From Cordilura impudica (lineage: Eukaryota; Arthropoda; Insecta; Diptera; Scathophagidae), in contig OY821518.1 of the NCBI GenBank assembly GCA_963682025.1, forward strand, positions 123,032,800 through 123,096,799: a DNA stretch of 64,000 nt, read 5' to 3'. Position numbers and translations under genes: made by a program. Under the pieces are notes generated by a model. It had not been told where the DNA came from and searched no databases. It worked only from the letters and a program-made list of their open reading frames with translations. Shown here piece by piece: positions 22,168 through 34,150 of this stretch. How positions within the stretch are numbered: position 1 is the stretch's first letter; each line of letters starts with the position of its first letter.

Positions 22168-23390
22168 AAGTTGTTTTAATTTATATTCGCAGATAATTGC
22201 ACCAGAGATATATCACAATGGATAATTTTGATCTCAGGAGCACTGAAGGGTTAAATAAATAAAAACTAACCGAATTATTTTTCTTAAATTCTAAATAGTG
22301 GTATCAACGAGTTTAATAGAAAAACTCGTTTTAGGTCATTTTTATTTTAAAATATCTTAAAATCCAAAGCTGGCCTTGGCAAATAATGGGTTAATATTTT
22401 CGGATTTATCCCAAATTTTTGGGACGAAACTTCTACGCATTTGGTTATTATATTTTAAGTGTCGCATCTAAAAATTGGACAGCACTTACAAAATATTTGA
22501 ATTTTTGGCATAAATTGTCTTTTATTAGTTTGGGGTCATATGTGACCCCTATTCCAAAAGGGTTAATGGAGTCATATTATTTTTTTCCGAAATCCTAAGA
22601 TAAAACATAATATTTAAAAGTATAAAAGTGATGAATTTTTGATACAAAGTATTTAGAAAGAGTACATTTACAGAATATTTCACAAAAATCCAATTTTTCT
22701 CGAAATCCGCGAAAATAAAATCCTTGTCAAAAAAATTCTGGGAGAGTGATTTATTTAAAAATTCACACAGTTAATCTGCAATATGCAGTAAATAAAACCT
22801 TAAAGTAATAGATTCATTTTTTTAAATTTTGTTAAAGAAAATTTTTTCAAATATGAAAAAGGAGTTTTAAAAATTATATCAAAAAAATTTCCATTTTTCG
22901 GTCTTAATGCGCATTAGGTTAGCAACGTGGTAATAAAACAATACTTTATATCTGAGTACTTATTATTATAGAGACCAAAAAGGAATTATGGCTTTAATCA
23001 ATTTCTCAAAGTTGAAAAAAATGCCATCAAATTTCATGACCTAGTTTTTTTTTTGGCACAAAAGTGGTCTGGGGCATTTGCTATTTCTTGGCGAGGTTTC
23101 ATACGATTTTGAAGTTTTATAGCCTCTTGAAAGCATAATTTAAAACTGATCCCGAATAATGTAAAAGATTGTCGGAAAAATTAAACTATAGAACGAAATT
23201 GTTGTAAAATCTGAAAAAAAATCATATTTTCCCCATATAAACTCACTTGAAATTTTCAATCGCTTTGCGCCACGACTAAACGTTTTTTGATTGGGCCAAA
23301 ACTTTGTATTTCTCAGTTTTTTTGCTATTCACATATATCTAGGGGGTGAGACCGACAGTCTGAACACTTTTCTTTATTAAGGGCCACCCT
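22168..23390 (-). repeat. Right arm of the family B palindrome
   Basis: It is the reverse-complement partner of 20576-21800, beginning AAGTTGTTTTAATTTATATT and ending GGGCCACCCT. A run of TA dinucleotides separates it by 20 bp from the start of the next repeat at 23411. Confidence 0.85.
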
Positions 23391-23410
23391 AATATATATA
23401 TATATAGTAT

Positions 23411-25905
23411 ACTAGCTGTTTTTACCCGGTCTAGCCCGGGATGAAAAGGCCTTTGACTTGAAAAATGGTTCACTATGCTTACCAGGCGCTGAGTACTTAG
23501 TCCCCAATTAACAAATTCTCCAATAAAATGAACTTTCTCCCCAAAAATTTGTATGGGCAGTAAATTCATTTTTTATTTCAATTAAAAAGTTTTTGGTTTT
23601 TTAATTTAGAAGTTTTTTATAAAATGCTGCAGCAAAAATGCTTCAAAAATAAGGTGCGAAACCGCTTTAAGTTTTTTTTTCAGTTTATTTTAAAACATCA
23701 CATATAACGGAATGAGCCGCAAATTAAAGGAATCAAAACTTTTAAAAATTTAATTAATTCATTCAATAACTGATCATCATTGAGCAGAGACGTCAAATTC
23801 AAGTTTCAGAAATGAAAGACTAATGCGACGTTTAAAATTGTGTCGCAAGGTTTCTTTAAGCAACTGCTTATAGTATATGTGTGGCCTATTTTGATCAACA
23901 GGTAATTATTTCACATACGTAGATAAAATTTATCATACGACATTTCACTAAGCTGTGTTCCGCTAGCGAGTCGCGTCCGCTTCCGCGCGTTTGGCAGCCA
24001 GACTCGTGCTGCCGCGCAGTTGTTGTCAACTTCTTTAATCGCCAAAATATATTTTTCAGATCATTGCGATATTTTTGGTAAGCTGTTTTCCGCGAGCGCG
24101 TCGCGTCCGCATCCTCGCAGCTACTATCCGTGCCTCCGCTTATTTCTCGTTAACTTATTTTAATTCCTAAAACATATTTTTTAGAGCATTGCGATATTTT
24201 AGCTGAGCTGTGTTCCGAGAGTCCGAGTCCGCAGTCGCACGCCGCGCGCCGCTCCGCGCGTTTGGCAACCACACCTGTGGTGCCGCGCAGCTGTTGCCAA
24301 CTTATTTTGAAAAGAATACTCATTTTAAATGCATTTATTGTAGGACATATATTGAGAGCAGTATGCAAATGTTTACTAAAATAAATATTTAACAAAATTC
24401 ATTAAATAAAAATATGAAAAATTTAAGAATGAGGTTAGGGAGTAAGTTGATTTTTTATTTCGATTAAAAATAAATGGGCAATTTGTTCATTTCTTTTGGG
24501 TACCTTTTTTAAGTTTGGGGAATTTGTTCACCGTGTAGTTATTTCCGTGTAACCCAAATTTCAGAGAAATCCATTGAAAAGTACAAATTTGTATAGGGAA
24601 GAAATATACCACACAACAAAATATGAATTTTATAAGAAAATTGGGCGTAAAAGTAGGCGTGGTCGGTAAAAATCATATAGCGACCTTCCCTGGAATATGT
24701 ACTAAATTTCGAAGAAAGCCATTGAAAAATAAAAGTTTTTATTGCAGTCAAATAAAGAAACATATAAAAGTAAAAAATAAGTTTTATATACATAGAAGTT
24801 GGCGCAAAGTAGGCGTGGCCTGTAAGAAGCATATGGTGACCTTCCCTGTAGTATAGAGATCGTGTGACCAAATTTTAGACATCCCTTGAAAAATAAAAAT
24901 TTCTATAGTAAACAAATATACAAAAAACAGAAAATTAATTTTGTATAAAAAGCGGGCGTCGAAGTAGGCGTGACCGGCAAGAATCATATGGCGACCTCTC
25001 TGGAGTACAGAGATCGTGTGTAGCAAATTTCAGAGAAATCCGTTAAAAAAAATTGTGTAGCGAACAACTGTACCAAAAAACAGAATATAAATTATATACA
25101 AAAAGTGGGCGTAATAGTAGGCGTGACCGGTACGAAGAATATGTTGACTTTCCCTGGAGGAGAGAGATCGTGTGTACCAAATTTCAGAGAAATCGGTTGA
25201 AAAATAAAAATTTGTATAGCGAACAAATATACCAAAAAACAAAAAGAATTGTATACAAAAAGTGGGCGTTAAAGTAGGCGCGGCCGGTATGAAGCATATA
25301 GCGACCTTAGGTGGAATACAGAGGTCGTGTGTACCAAATTTCAAAGAATTCCGTTGAAAAACAAAAATTTGTATAGCAAACAAATATACCAAAAAACAGA
25401 AAACGAATTGTATACAAAAAGAGGGCGTAAAAGTAGGTGTGGCCGCAAGAATCACCCGGTGACCTGTTCTGAGGTACAAAGATCGTGTGTACCAAATTTC
25501 AGAGAAATGCGTTGAAAAATAAAAATTTGTATACCGAACAATTATACCAAAAAGCAGAAAAGGATTTGTGTATAAAAAGTGGACGTAAGAGTAGGCGTGG
25601 TCGATAAAGGGTATATGGTGACCGTAGGCGGAGTACAGGGATCGTGCATACTGAATTTCAGAGAAATCTGTTAACAAATAAAAATTTGTATAGTGAACAA
25701 ATATGAATAAAACAGATAAGGAATTTTACATAAAAAGTGGGCGTAAAAGTAGGCGTGGCCGGTAGAAAGTATTCGGCGACCTTTCCTGGGGCATAGAGAT
25801 CGTATGTACAATATTTCAGGAAAATCCGTTGAAAAATAAAAATTTGTATAGCGGTCAAACAAACAAACAAACAAACAGAAAATGAATTTTATATATATAA
25901 ATTTT
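23411..25905 (+). repeat. Family A modular repeat, copy 1 (plus)
   Basis: It starts ACTAGCTGTTTTTACCCGG and ends in AAACAAACAAACAAACAGAAAA plus TATATATAAA. After a head of about 540 bp there is a CpG-rich module array (23951-24300). Then come eight modules of about 155 bp (boxes near 24645, 24793, 24955, 25107, 25262, 25424, 25579 and 25738). Each module reads: GTGGGCGTAAAAGTAGGCGT, GGCCGGTAAGAATCATATGG, CGACCTTCCCTGGAGTACAG, AGATCGTGTGTACCAAATTT, CAGAGAAATCCGTTGAAAAA. The long open frames across this region on either strand only reflect the tandem repeat. Confidence 0.8.
23951..24300 (+). repeat. CpG-rich module array inside family A copy 1
   Basis: Three units of about 125-130 bp begin AGCTGTGTTCCG at 23951, 24081 and 24206. 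Each contains a very CpG-rich stretch (for example CGCGAGCGCGTCGCGTCCGC), then GCCGCGCAGTTGTTG and an AT-rich half ending GCATTGCGATATTTT. The contrast with the surrounding AT-rich DNA is striking. Related arrays are at 30165-30430 and 34660-35125. Confidence 0.8.
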
Positions 25906-27424
25906 GATAGAAGTTGTTGTTTATACAAATATTCCAGTAAATTTAAGCTTTTCACTCAACACATGAAATATCCAAAATATTCTTAAAGATGTAACTAAAA
26001 AAATATTCTGACTCACAGCTTTTATTGAGTAATTCGTATTCCAGAAAAAAAAATAATTAAAATTTTTAATTGAAAAAAATACTCATACGTACCGTGTCCA
26101 CTGTTTTATTGCACCTATCTATATACATAATTGTATTCCACATATATATCTTATTTCTTAAATGGGAGACACGGGTCCTAGTTTTTCTAAAGCAATTAAT
26201 ACGCCTTTAAAAAAGTTAATTAAAACTTTTTATGCAGCTGTGATACGTCTCGTAGAGCTCCTGCGTTGCGGATTATTTCAAAAGTTAAAAAGAGTTTTCT
26301 AATAAATTTTAGCAACGGGTAACAGAAAATAAAAAGTGTCATCAACAGCTGTCAAAATTAATGTACTTATGTGACATGTTATCTCAAAATTTAATATATG
26401 TTTTTTAAATTTGGTCGCAGTGGCAAAAAAGTGAAAAAATTAGATATTTTGAGTGTAATTTTTTTAATTCACACATTTTGCATTTTATATTTTCTTGATA
26501 CTGATAACAAGGGAAATTGATTTAGCGATGACCGTCTGTCCATCTGTCTGTCGTTATTGCGATCACGCACTCAATAACTAAGCAAGGCGCTTGGTTTTAC
26601 ATAGAACCTTTTACTAACATCCCAACGGAGCTGATATTAAAATTATTAAAATCGGTCCAGAGAGTCACGCGATGAATGTGTGAAAAAGATCTTGAAAAAT
26701 GAAAAAATGTTCACTGTGTTTTGTTGTTTTTCTTAAGATATGTGTACGTTTTAATTTTTCTTATTGCTGTAGTCATTGTACGTGTCGTATTAGCTTAAGG
26801 AAGTATTTTTCTTTATCACGATATTATAAAAAAAATCGCCAATATAAAAGAAAAAATATAATCCCAAAAATAGTATTATTTTAAAGTGCATTTTTTTAAG
26901 GGTGCCTTTTATCCAAAACTAAAATTATTTTAAGAAAGTACCCTCTACTTTAGATAGTACGTACCTTTATTTTTATAAAAGAAGCCTTCTTTAAAAAATA
27001 ATATTTAAAAAAAAAAATTGTCCATTTTTAAAAAATACCCTTTTTTAAAAAGCACCCTTTTCTACTTTTTAAAATGGTACCCGTTTTTATTGGAAATATT
27101 CTTATTATTAAAAAAATACCCTTTTGTTCTTCGTTCATAAAATAGTTGAGTTAAAAAAATTTTTTCAATACATATTATTCTTAGCATCTTAAGAAAAAAA
27201 AAATTTTATAAAATAAATTTAATAAGTTTGTGTTGATTTTTTTAACCATCGCTCTCTAAACCACTTCTAAATAGGTTAACGTCGTTCAGTATACGTAGAC
27301 CTGGTAGTCAAAGTAAAGGTAGCAATTAAAAAATATATATATTCAGATCGAATTTCGTATACAAGCTTGTATCGGGTTTATATAGAGTGACTTTATATAG
27401 AGTGACTTTAATTTATTTCCTGTT
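25906..27424. other. Intergenic DNA with a dispersed-repeat fragment and low-complexity sequence
   Basis: A GTCTGTCCATCTGTCTGTCG fragment at 26525-26690 resembles the core of the dispersed repeat families. At 26890-27130 a degenerate run of ACCCTTTTT units spaced about 30-45 bp is present. No gene is visible. Confidence 0.5.
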
Positions 27425-28225
27425 TTTTATACCCTATACCACTATGTGGTTTGGGTATAATGACTTTGTGCTGCTGTTTGTAACAACCAAAAATATTTGA
27501 CCTACGCCCATCTTTAATTATACCGATCGAATTAGAATCACTATCCGATTCGATTTAACGATGTCCGTCCGTCCGTCCGTCTGTGTGTCCATGTAAAGCT
27601 TGTAATCAAACCGCAGGTCGCAAATATGAATATATTTTGATGAAATTCGGTATTTTATCTTTTGTCGGCCATGGTATAAACGCTGTTGAAATTGGTGAGA
27701 AGCGGTCCATGTTCAGACCTAGCCCCCATACAAATGACCCCTATGAAATCGACATAAATTGCCATAAGATCCAAATTGTCATATAGATCTTACTCGAATT
27801 GGGTTTGTATGCGTTTATTACACCCATTAATGAGTAGTCCAAAAATGATCCCTATTAGACAACTCTTAGTCATAGGCCCCATATAGAGCTGCTTCCCGAT
27901 CTTCACTTATATCTATCAAAAAACAAAAATATTGCACTGATTCTTCTCAAATTTTGTTTGTATATATTTTTGCAAAATACAAGAGACTTTACCAAACATG
28001 GTCAGGATCGGTCCATTTTTGGGCCTAGTCCCCATATAGATATAGCATCCGATATGAACTTTTTCTTATCTGCAGCCGAAAAAATTAATAAAAATCCCAC
28101 TCAAATTTGGTTTATGCTTATTTTCTATATCCAGTTTGTTGGGCCCGGGAGATAGGGTCTCTAAACGCATGGTATAGGGTATCATATAGTCGGTCTAGAC
28201 CGACTATAATTTTCTTACTTGTTTT
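27425..28225 (+). repeat. Dispersed repeat family D, longest copy
   Basis: It begins ATACCCTATACCACTATGTG and ends at the palindrome AGTCGGTCTAGACCGACT followed by TTTTCTTACTTG. It contains a GTCCGTCCGTCCGTCTG run, GCAAATATGAATATATTTTG, CCCCATACAAATGACCCC and TTTGGTTTATGCTTATTTTC. Other copies are 1690-2300, 55225-55800 and partial pieces at 37010-37200, 41090-41175 and 54030-54260. It is noncoding. Confidence 0.8.
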
Positions 28226-28790
28226 TTTTTTAATGTATCCATATGTTAACATATTACTCGGTAAAACAGATAAAAATATTTTGAAATTTGATTTTTTTTA
28301 AATACTATCATGAGGAAGTTATTAACCAAAAATTAGTTTAATTTTTTTTTTAATTATCGTGCGACTTCTAAGGACTCCAAATATTGGATTCGTAAATGCA
28401 ATAAATTTGTGCACCACTGCGGCAGTTATGCCAACTTTTGTTACTAATAAGTGATCAGCTGGTGCAGATGCTTTGTTACTGCTCAACAATTGCACAGAGT
28501 TTGCTTTTTAGAACGTTTTGCAAAAGATATAAAACATGTTCACCCCAATAACATTAACAAATATTATCGCAAACCTTGATTCTAAAAATGACATCTTTTT
28601 GTCAACTTATAACAAAAACAGAATCAAGAAAAATGAAACAACTTTTGGTTATTAAAACTCAATTAAAACGAAAAAGAAAGCGGATTCCTAAAATAAAAAA
28701 TTACTTTGAAATAATAAAAAGATGTTATTTAAATGTTGTAAAAAGGAGTTTCCTTACGGGCTAATGATGGTCAAATTTGGCGTAAATAAA
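28226..28790. other. Intergenic DNA, no gene seen
   Basis: AT-rich; the short Lys/Arg-rich frame at 28576-28764 has no recognisable family. Confidence 0.45.
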
Positions 28791-28822
28791 AAGATCAATT
28801 TATTTTCATTTTTCATCCAATG

Positions 28823-28851
28823 TTTCGTCTGCTTTTTTCAGACTTCTTCAG
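28823..28851 (-). ncRNA. Hammerhead-ribozyme-like core, probably from a Penelope-like element
   Basis: On the minus strand the sequence reads CTGAAGA, A, GTCTG, loop AAAAAAG, CAGAC, GAAAC. This fits the hammerhead core CUGANGA, stem II (five pairs GTCTG/CAGAC) and GAAA, with one extra A. Penelope-like retroelements are known to carry hammerhead motifs in their terminal repeats, and a Penelope-like coding region lies at 31205-32600 on the same strand. The flanking stems I and III were not confirmed, so self-cleavage is not claimed. Confidence 0.45.
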
Positions 28852-28888
28852 GAGTGTATAATTTTATTTAAATTCTGGCGACAAAATC

Positions 28889-30958
28889 TATATATATAAA
28901 ATTCATTTTCTGTTTGTTTGTTTGTTTGTTTGTTTGTTTGACCGCTATACAAATTTTTATTTTTCAACGGATTTTCCTGAAATTTTGTACACACGATCTC
29001 TGTACCACGGGAAAGGTCGCCATGTACTCTTTACCGATCACGCCCACTTCTACGCCTACTTTTTATGTAAAATTCATTTTCTGTTTTATTCATATTTGTT
29101 CACTATACAAATTTTTATTTGTCAACAGATTTCTCGGAAATTCGGTACACACGATCCCTGTACTCCACGAAAGGTCGCCATATGATTCTTACCGGCCACG
29201 CCTACTTCTGCGCCCACTTTTTGTATACAATTCATTTTGTTTTTTTGGTATATTTGTTCGCTGTACAAATTTTTATTTTTCAACCGATTTCTCTGAAATT
29301 TGGTACGCACGATCTCTCTGCTTCAGAGAAGGTCGATATATTCTTCGTACCTGCCACGCCTACTGTTACGCCCACTTTTTGTATACAATTCGTATTCTGT
29401 TTTTTGGTACATCTGTTCGCTACACAATTTGTTTTTTAAACAGATTTCTCTGAAATTTGCTACACACGATCTCTGTACTCCAGAGAGGTCGCCATATGAT
29501 ACTTGCCGGCCACGCCTATTTCTACGCCCACTTATTGTTTACAATTCATTTTGATTTTTGGTATATTTGTTCACTATAGAAATTTTTATTTTTCAAGGGA
29601 TGTCTAAAATTTGGTCACACGATCTCTATACTACAGGGAAGGTCACCATATGCTTCTTACAGGCCATGCCTACTTTGCGCCAACTTATATGTATACAAAA
29701 CTTATTTTTTTTCCTTTTATTTGTTTCTTTATTTGATTGCTATACAAACTTTTATTTTTCAATAGCTTTCTCCTAAACTTAGTAAATATTCCAGGGAAGG
29801 TCGCCGTATGATTTTTACCGACCACGCCTACTTTTACGCCCAATTTTCATATAAAATTCATATTTTGTTGTGAGTCAACGGAATTCTCTGAAATTTGGTT
29901 TACACGGAAATAACTACACGGTGAACAAATTCCCCAAACTTAAAAAAAAGTTACCCAAAAGAAACGAAGCAATTCCCCATTTTTTTTTTAATCGAAATAA
30001 AAAATGAACTTACTCCCAAAATTCATTCTAAAATTTTTACATATATTTATTTAATGAATTTTGTTAAATATTTATTTTAGTAAACATTTGCATACTGCTC
30101 TCAATATATGGCCAACAATAAATGAATTTAAAATGAGTATTCTTTTCAAAATAAGTTGGCAACAGCTGCGCGGCACCACAGGTGTGGTTGCCAAACGCGC
30201 GGAAGCGGCGCGCGGCGTCCGACCGCGGACTCGGACGCGACGGGTGCGGACGCGACGCGCTCCTGAACACAGCTCAGCTAAAATATCGCAGTGCTCTAAA
30301 AAATATGTTTTAGGAATTAAAATAAGTTAACGAGAACTAAGCGGCAGCACGGGTAGTAGCTGCGAGGAAGCGGCGCGCGGAGAGCGTATGCGGACGCGAC
30401 GCGCTCGCGGAACACAGCTTAGAGAAATGTCGTATGATTAATTTTATCTAAGTATGTGAAATAATTACCTATTGATCAAAATAGGCCACACATATACTAT
30501 AAGCAGTTGCTTTAAGAAACCTTGCGACACAATATTAAACGCCGCATTAGTCTTTCATTTCTGAAACTTGAATTTGATGTCTCTGCTCAATGATGATCAC
30601 TTATTGAATGAAGTAATTAAATTTTTAAAAGTTCTGATTCCTTTAATTTGCGAAGTTCCGTTATATTTGATGTTTATAAATAAACTGAAAAAAAAAACTT
30701 AAAGCGGTTTCGCAGCTTATTTTTGAAGCATTTTTGCTGCAGCATCTTATAAAAAACTTCTAAATTAAAAAATCAAAATATTTTTAATTGAAATAAAAAA
30801 TGAATTTACTGCCCATACAAATTTTTGGGGAGAAAGTTAATTTTATTGGGGAATTTGTTAATTGGGGACTAAGTACTCAGCGCCTGGTAAGCATATTGAA
30901 CCTTTTTTCAAGTCAAAGGCCTTTTTATCCCGGGCAAGACCGGGTAAAAACAGCTAGT
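28889..30958 (-). repeat. Family A modular repeat, copy 2 (minus)
   Basis: This is the inverted counterpart of 23411-25905. It opens TATATATAAAATTCATTTTC with a GTTTGTTTG run and closes CCGGGTAAAAACAGCTAGT. It carries six modules with boxes near 29040, 29200, 29357, 29514, 29672 and 29825, followed by the CpG-rich module (30165-30430) and the head region (30430-30958). Together with copy 1 it forms a very large inverted repeat around about 3 kb. Confidence 0.8.
30165..30430 (-). repeat. CpG-rich module array inside family A copy 2
   Basis: Two units on the minus strand match the modules at 23951-24300. They include GGCAACAGCTGCGCGGCACC, a GACGCGACGGGTGCGGACGC stretch, GAACACAGCT and AAAATATCGC. 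Confidence 0.75.
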
Positions 30959-31204
30959 AAAATAGATATAAAACAAATTTTTAAAATATTTTTAGAAAAA
31001 GAAAATTAATGTTAGTATCCCTGATCAACTTACGATTCTATATTACATCCTATTAATTGTAGTCACTTATTTATCTAAAAAAAACTGGACTTCACGGCAC
31101 AGAAATTGTAAATAAATAAATAAAATAAATAAATGATGACAACACAGTACACAAATATCACAAATTGATCTTAACACTAGTATCACAGAACTTTAACTAT
31201 TATA

Positions 31205-32600
31205 CTAAGTAATTGCAACGGAATATTGTAGCTTTGTGTTGTCTTTATCCTCTCTTATGCTCATGGCATATTCTAATCGCTTTTGTATGCGTAAACTTTC
31301 TAATGTATATCGTTTATTTATTCTCCTCTCCCTATCCTGTATTTTTATTTCATCAAAATTAGCCATATGATTATTTTCTTTCACATGCTGAGCGAGTGCT
31401 GTGGTTTCTCTCTCTTTGTTTATGTCCGCCTTATGTTCAGCAATTCGTGTCCCTAACATTCTTTTTGTTGTTCCAACATAAACTTTGTTGCAGCTCTCCC
31501 TCTCATTTCCATGGCATGTAATTTCTTATATAATGTTGTCAATGTTGAGGATGTCTTGATTGGTTTTATTACGTGTAAAAAGTTGCTTTAGTGTTTGGTT
31601 TGATTTGTAAGCTATGGTCGCTTTTTCATCGTTGAACATGTCTTTCATTGTTTTTGTTTCTGTTAGTTTGGGAATATAAGCTATACTCTAAAAAGATTTT
31701 TCTTGGTTTTGTTCCGTATGTTTCTTCTTTTGGCAATTTAAATTTTTGTTTATTAAATTATTAATTGAAGAAGATGGGTAGTTATTCATGGATAACATTT
31801 TTCTTATTTTAACCAGGTTGTCTTTTTGAAATTGTTTATTGCTAATATTTATTATTTTTTCAATAAAATTTGTCGCTGTATTAATTTTCATTTTCATGGG
31901 TTGCGTAGAGTTGTAGTTTATCATTCTGCCTGAAGATGTCGGTTTTGTGTACCAATTGGTGATGAGTTTGTGATCTTTTCGTATTATCATCATATCTAAA
32001 TATGGTAATTCTCCATTAATTTCCTTTTCTATGGTAAATCTAAGTTTGTTATGGTACGTTTTGGGTGTTTTTAGTATTATATGTTCATTTGATTTGTCAA
32101 TTACTGCGACAGGTCATCGACATATTTAGTTAAAAATTTTATTTGTATTTTGTTCTCTCTAAGTTCAGTGATAACTTCATCTAAAAGCGAGTCCAATACG
32201 ATATCTGCAATCGTTGGAGATAGAGGTTTCCCCATAGGCATACCATAAGTCTGATGGTATAATTTTTTGTCGTATGTGAAATAATTGTTTTCTGATAAGC
32301 AAAATTGTAAGAGTTTGAGGAATTGGTTTTTAGGTATTGTCCCATTTTCCAAGTATGTTTTTAATTGCTAAATGAATAGGTAGGTATATTGGTGAACAAT
32401 GCTACCACGTCAAAAGAAACTATAATGTAATTTTCATCTAAAGTTATATTTTCCAATTTACTTTCAGTTCTTATGAGTTTTTAATATTGTAAGACGTAAT
32501 TTTTTAAGGATTTGTCCTATATACTTGGCTAGATTGTAATACGGCACTTTAGTGGAAGATGCAATCTTATTTAAATTTGTATTAACAATCTTTATATAAT
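31205..32600 (-). pseudogene. Penelope-like retroelement: reverse transcriptase and GIY-YIG endonuclease
   Basis: On the minus strand the RT begins near 32560 with VPYYNLAKYIGQIL. After a frame break come NQFLKLLQFCLSENNYF, GMPMGKPLSPTIADIVLDS (about 32240) and KYVDDLS (about 32110), where YVDD is the catalytic motif. Further on are MMIIRKDHKLITNWYTKPT (about 31990) and a Lys/Asn-rich stretch. The C-terminal endonuclease follows: CHGNERESC, KVYVGTTKRMLGTRIAEH (about 31490-31435), then ALAQHVKENNH. RT of the GMPMGKPLSP type plus a GIY-YIG nuclease identifies a Penelope-like element. The N-terminal part is missing and several frameshifts separate the blocks. It lies between two direct copies of family A. 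Confidence 0.85.
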
Positions 32601-33529
32601 GTACTACTTACTTTTCCATTCTGCACCAATGTTTAATTTTTTAAAGCTTCGCGCTCTGTTGTATCAGTAATTAAAACGACGCCAAAATTGCAAAAATTTG
32701 CGGCAGCACTGTCAACTGTTTACATAACGTTTACTTTTTTTATGCTGCAATGATGCATAACTACTTACGAACGTACCCATTCTTATAGGGATCGAACTTT
32801 GGTTATTATGGTTGGTTATTAGGTTTTCTATTCTAGTAAGACTAAAATAATGAAATTTTTCAAATAGTAATTAATCTATATATATAAAATTAATTTTCTG
32901 TTTGTTTGTTTGTTTGATCGCTATACAAATTTTGATTTTTCAACGGATTTCCCTGAAATTTTGTACACACGATCTCCATACCACTGGAAAGGTCGCCATT
33001 TTTTATGTAAAATTCCTTTTCTGTTTTATTCATATTTGTTCGCTACACAAATTTTTATTTGTTTACGGATTTCTCTGAATTTTGGTACACACGATCCCTG
33101 TACCCCAATTTAGGTCACCGTATGCTTCTTATCGACCACGCCTACTTTTACGCCCACTTTTTATATGCAATTCATTTTCTGCTTTTTGGTATATTTGTTC
33201 GCTATACAAATTTTTATTTGTTAACGATTTCCTCTGAAATTTGGTACACACGACCTCTCTGTGCTTCTTATCGGCCACGCCTACTTTTGCGACCACTTTT
33301 TAATTTTTTATGAGTTTCGCTCGAATTTACTGCACATTATTCTCAAATCCCAGGTAAGGGCGTCATATACTTTTATCGGCCACGCCCACTTTTTTTAATT
33401 TTCTATATACGCTTTTAGTGTTTGTTCACATATTTTAATTTTTCAATGGACTTCCCAAAAATTTTGTACATAAATCTCTTTACTTACTACTCTTGAGTTT
33501 ACACCATTATGAAATGACGATTTTAAATC

Positions 33530-33783
33530 AACCTATTACAAATTTTCCCATCTTATCTTTTTTACTATATGAGTTGCAACACCCCAAAATTTGTGCAGAT
33601 TTATTTCATAGGTTGACTACTGCTGCAGGATTATTCCGATTATTAATATTTGCATCTCGCCTTTTTAAATACAATGAAAAACAAAATATTACATTTATTT
33701 CCATCTTGCCTTTGGCTACATTGGAAAGCAACCTATTACAAATATTTCCATTTCATCTTTTGCACTATATAAATGAGTTGTAA
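33530..33783 (+). repeat. Direct repeat pair flanking a 150-bp segment
   Basis: AACCTATTACAAATTTTCCC followed by a CACTATATGAGTTG-like end occurs at about 33530 and again at 33730, 200 bp apart. The segment belongs to the foreign insert in family A copy 3. Its identity is unknown. Confidence 0.5.
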
Positions 33784-33883
33784 AGGTGGAAAAATAACTA
33801 TTTGCAATTGTACCTTGCACATGAAAGCATAGCATATAGGCCGTACTACCTCAAATACAAAAAGGCTTAAACAAAACAGAACT

Positions 33884-34150
33884 CTAGAGAACCTGGTCAG
33901 ACCCAAATTCGTATCGAGTCTCAACGAGTTAGACAATCTGAGTCGAGAAATGCTGATACACCTGAGCAAACCCAATAACGTCTTGAAGCCCAAAGATCAA
34001 GGCAAGCTTTGTAAGAGAAGCGGAAATGCCTGAATCTACTCCAGTGCGTCTAGAAATCCAGCAGCTAAGCCAAGCTTTGTCGAGGGAATATGAAACTCCG
34101 GGAATGAACAACACAACAAAGTCTTCAGACACAACGGATAAGACAATCTA
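33884..34150 (+). pseudogene. Repeat region resembling the N-terminus of insect Helitron proteins
   Basis: Frame +1 reads SREPGQTQIRIESQRVRQSE, then SRNADTPEQTQ-stop-RLEAQRSRQA, then after a frameshift EAEMPESTPVRLEIQQLSQA and SREYETPGMN. This is a degenerate repeat of about 23 residues with the theme ETPEQTQxRLExQRxRQAxSR. I recall similar Arg/Gln-rich repeats ahead of the helicase-like part in insect Helitron proteins, but no Rep or helicase motif is present here. The assignment is tentative. Confidence 0.35.

Larger units (their letters stand above)
20576..23390. mobile_element. Large palindromic foldback-type element (family B), copy 1
   Basis: Two arms, 20576-21800 and 22168-23390, are near-identical inverted repeats of about 1.22 kb around a spacer of about 370 bp. 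The outer ends are AGGGTGGCCC and its complement, set in TA-rich flanks. Ordered landmarks in both arms include GTTCAGACTGTCGGTCTCACC-like and GGCGCAAAGCGATTGAAAAT blocks, TAGGTCATGAAATTTGATGG, GGCCAGCTTTGGATTTTAAG and CATTGTGATATATCT. One arm has an extra TTATGGCTCG-type insert. No open frame of meaning was found, so it is non-autonomous. Confidence 0.85.

Noticed and set aside
25030..25677. 215-codon minus-strand open frame with repeated SEIWYTRSLY-type segments
   Set aside because: It is a translation of the 155-bp tandem modules of family A; the repeat unit changes frame and no protein family is recognisable. The same holds for the frames at 28914-29453.
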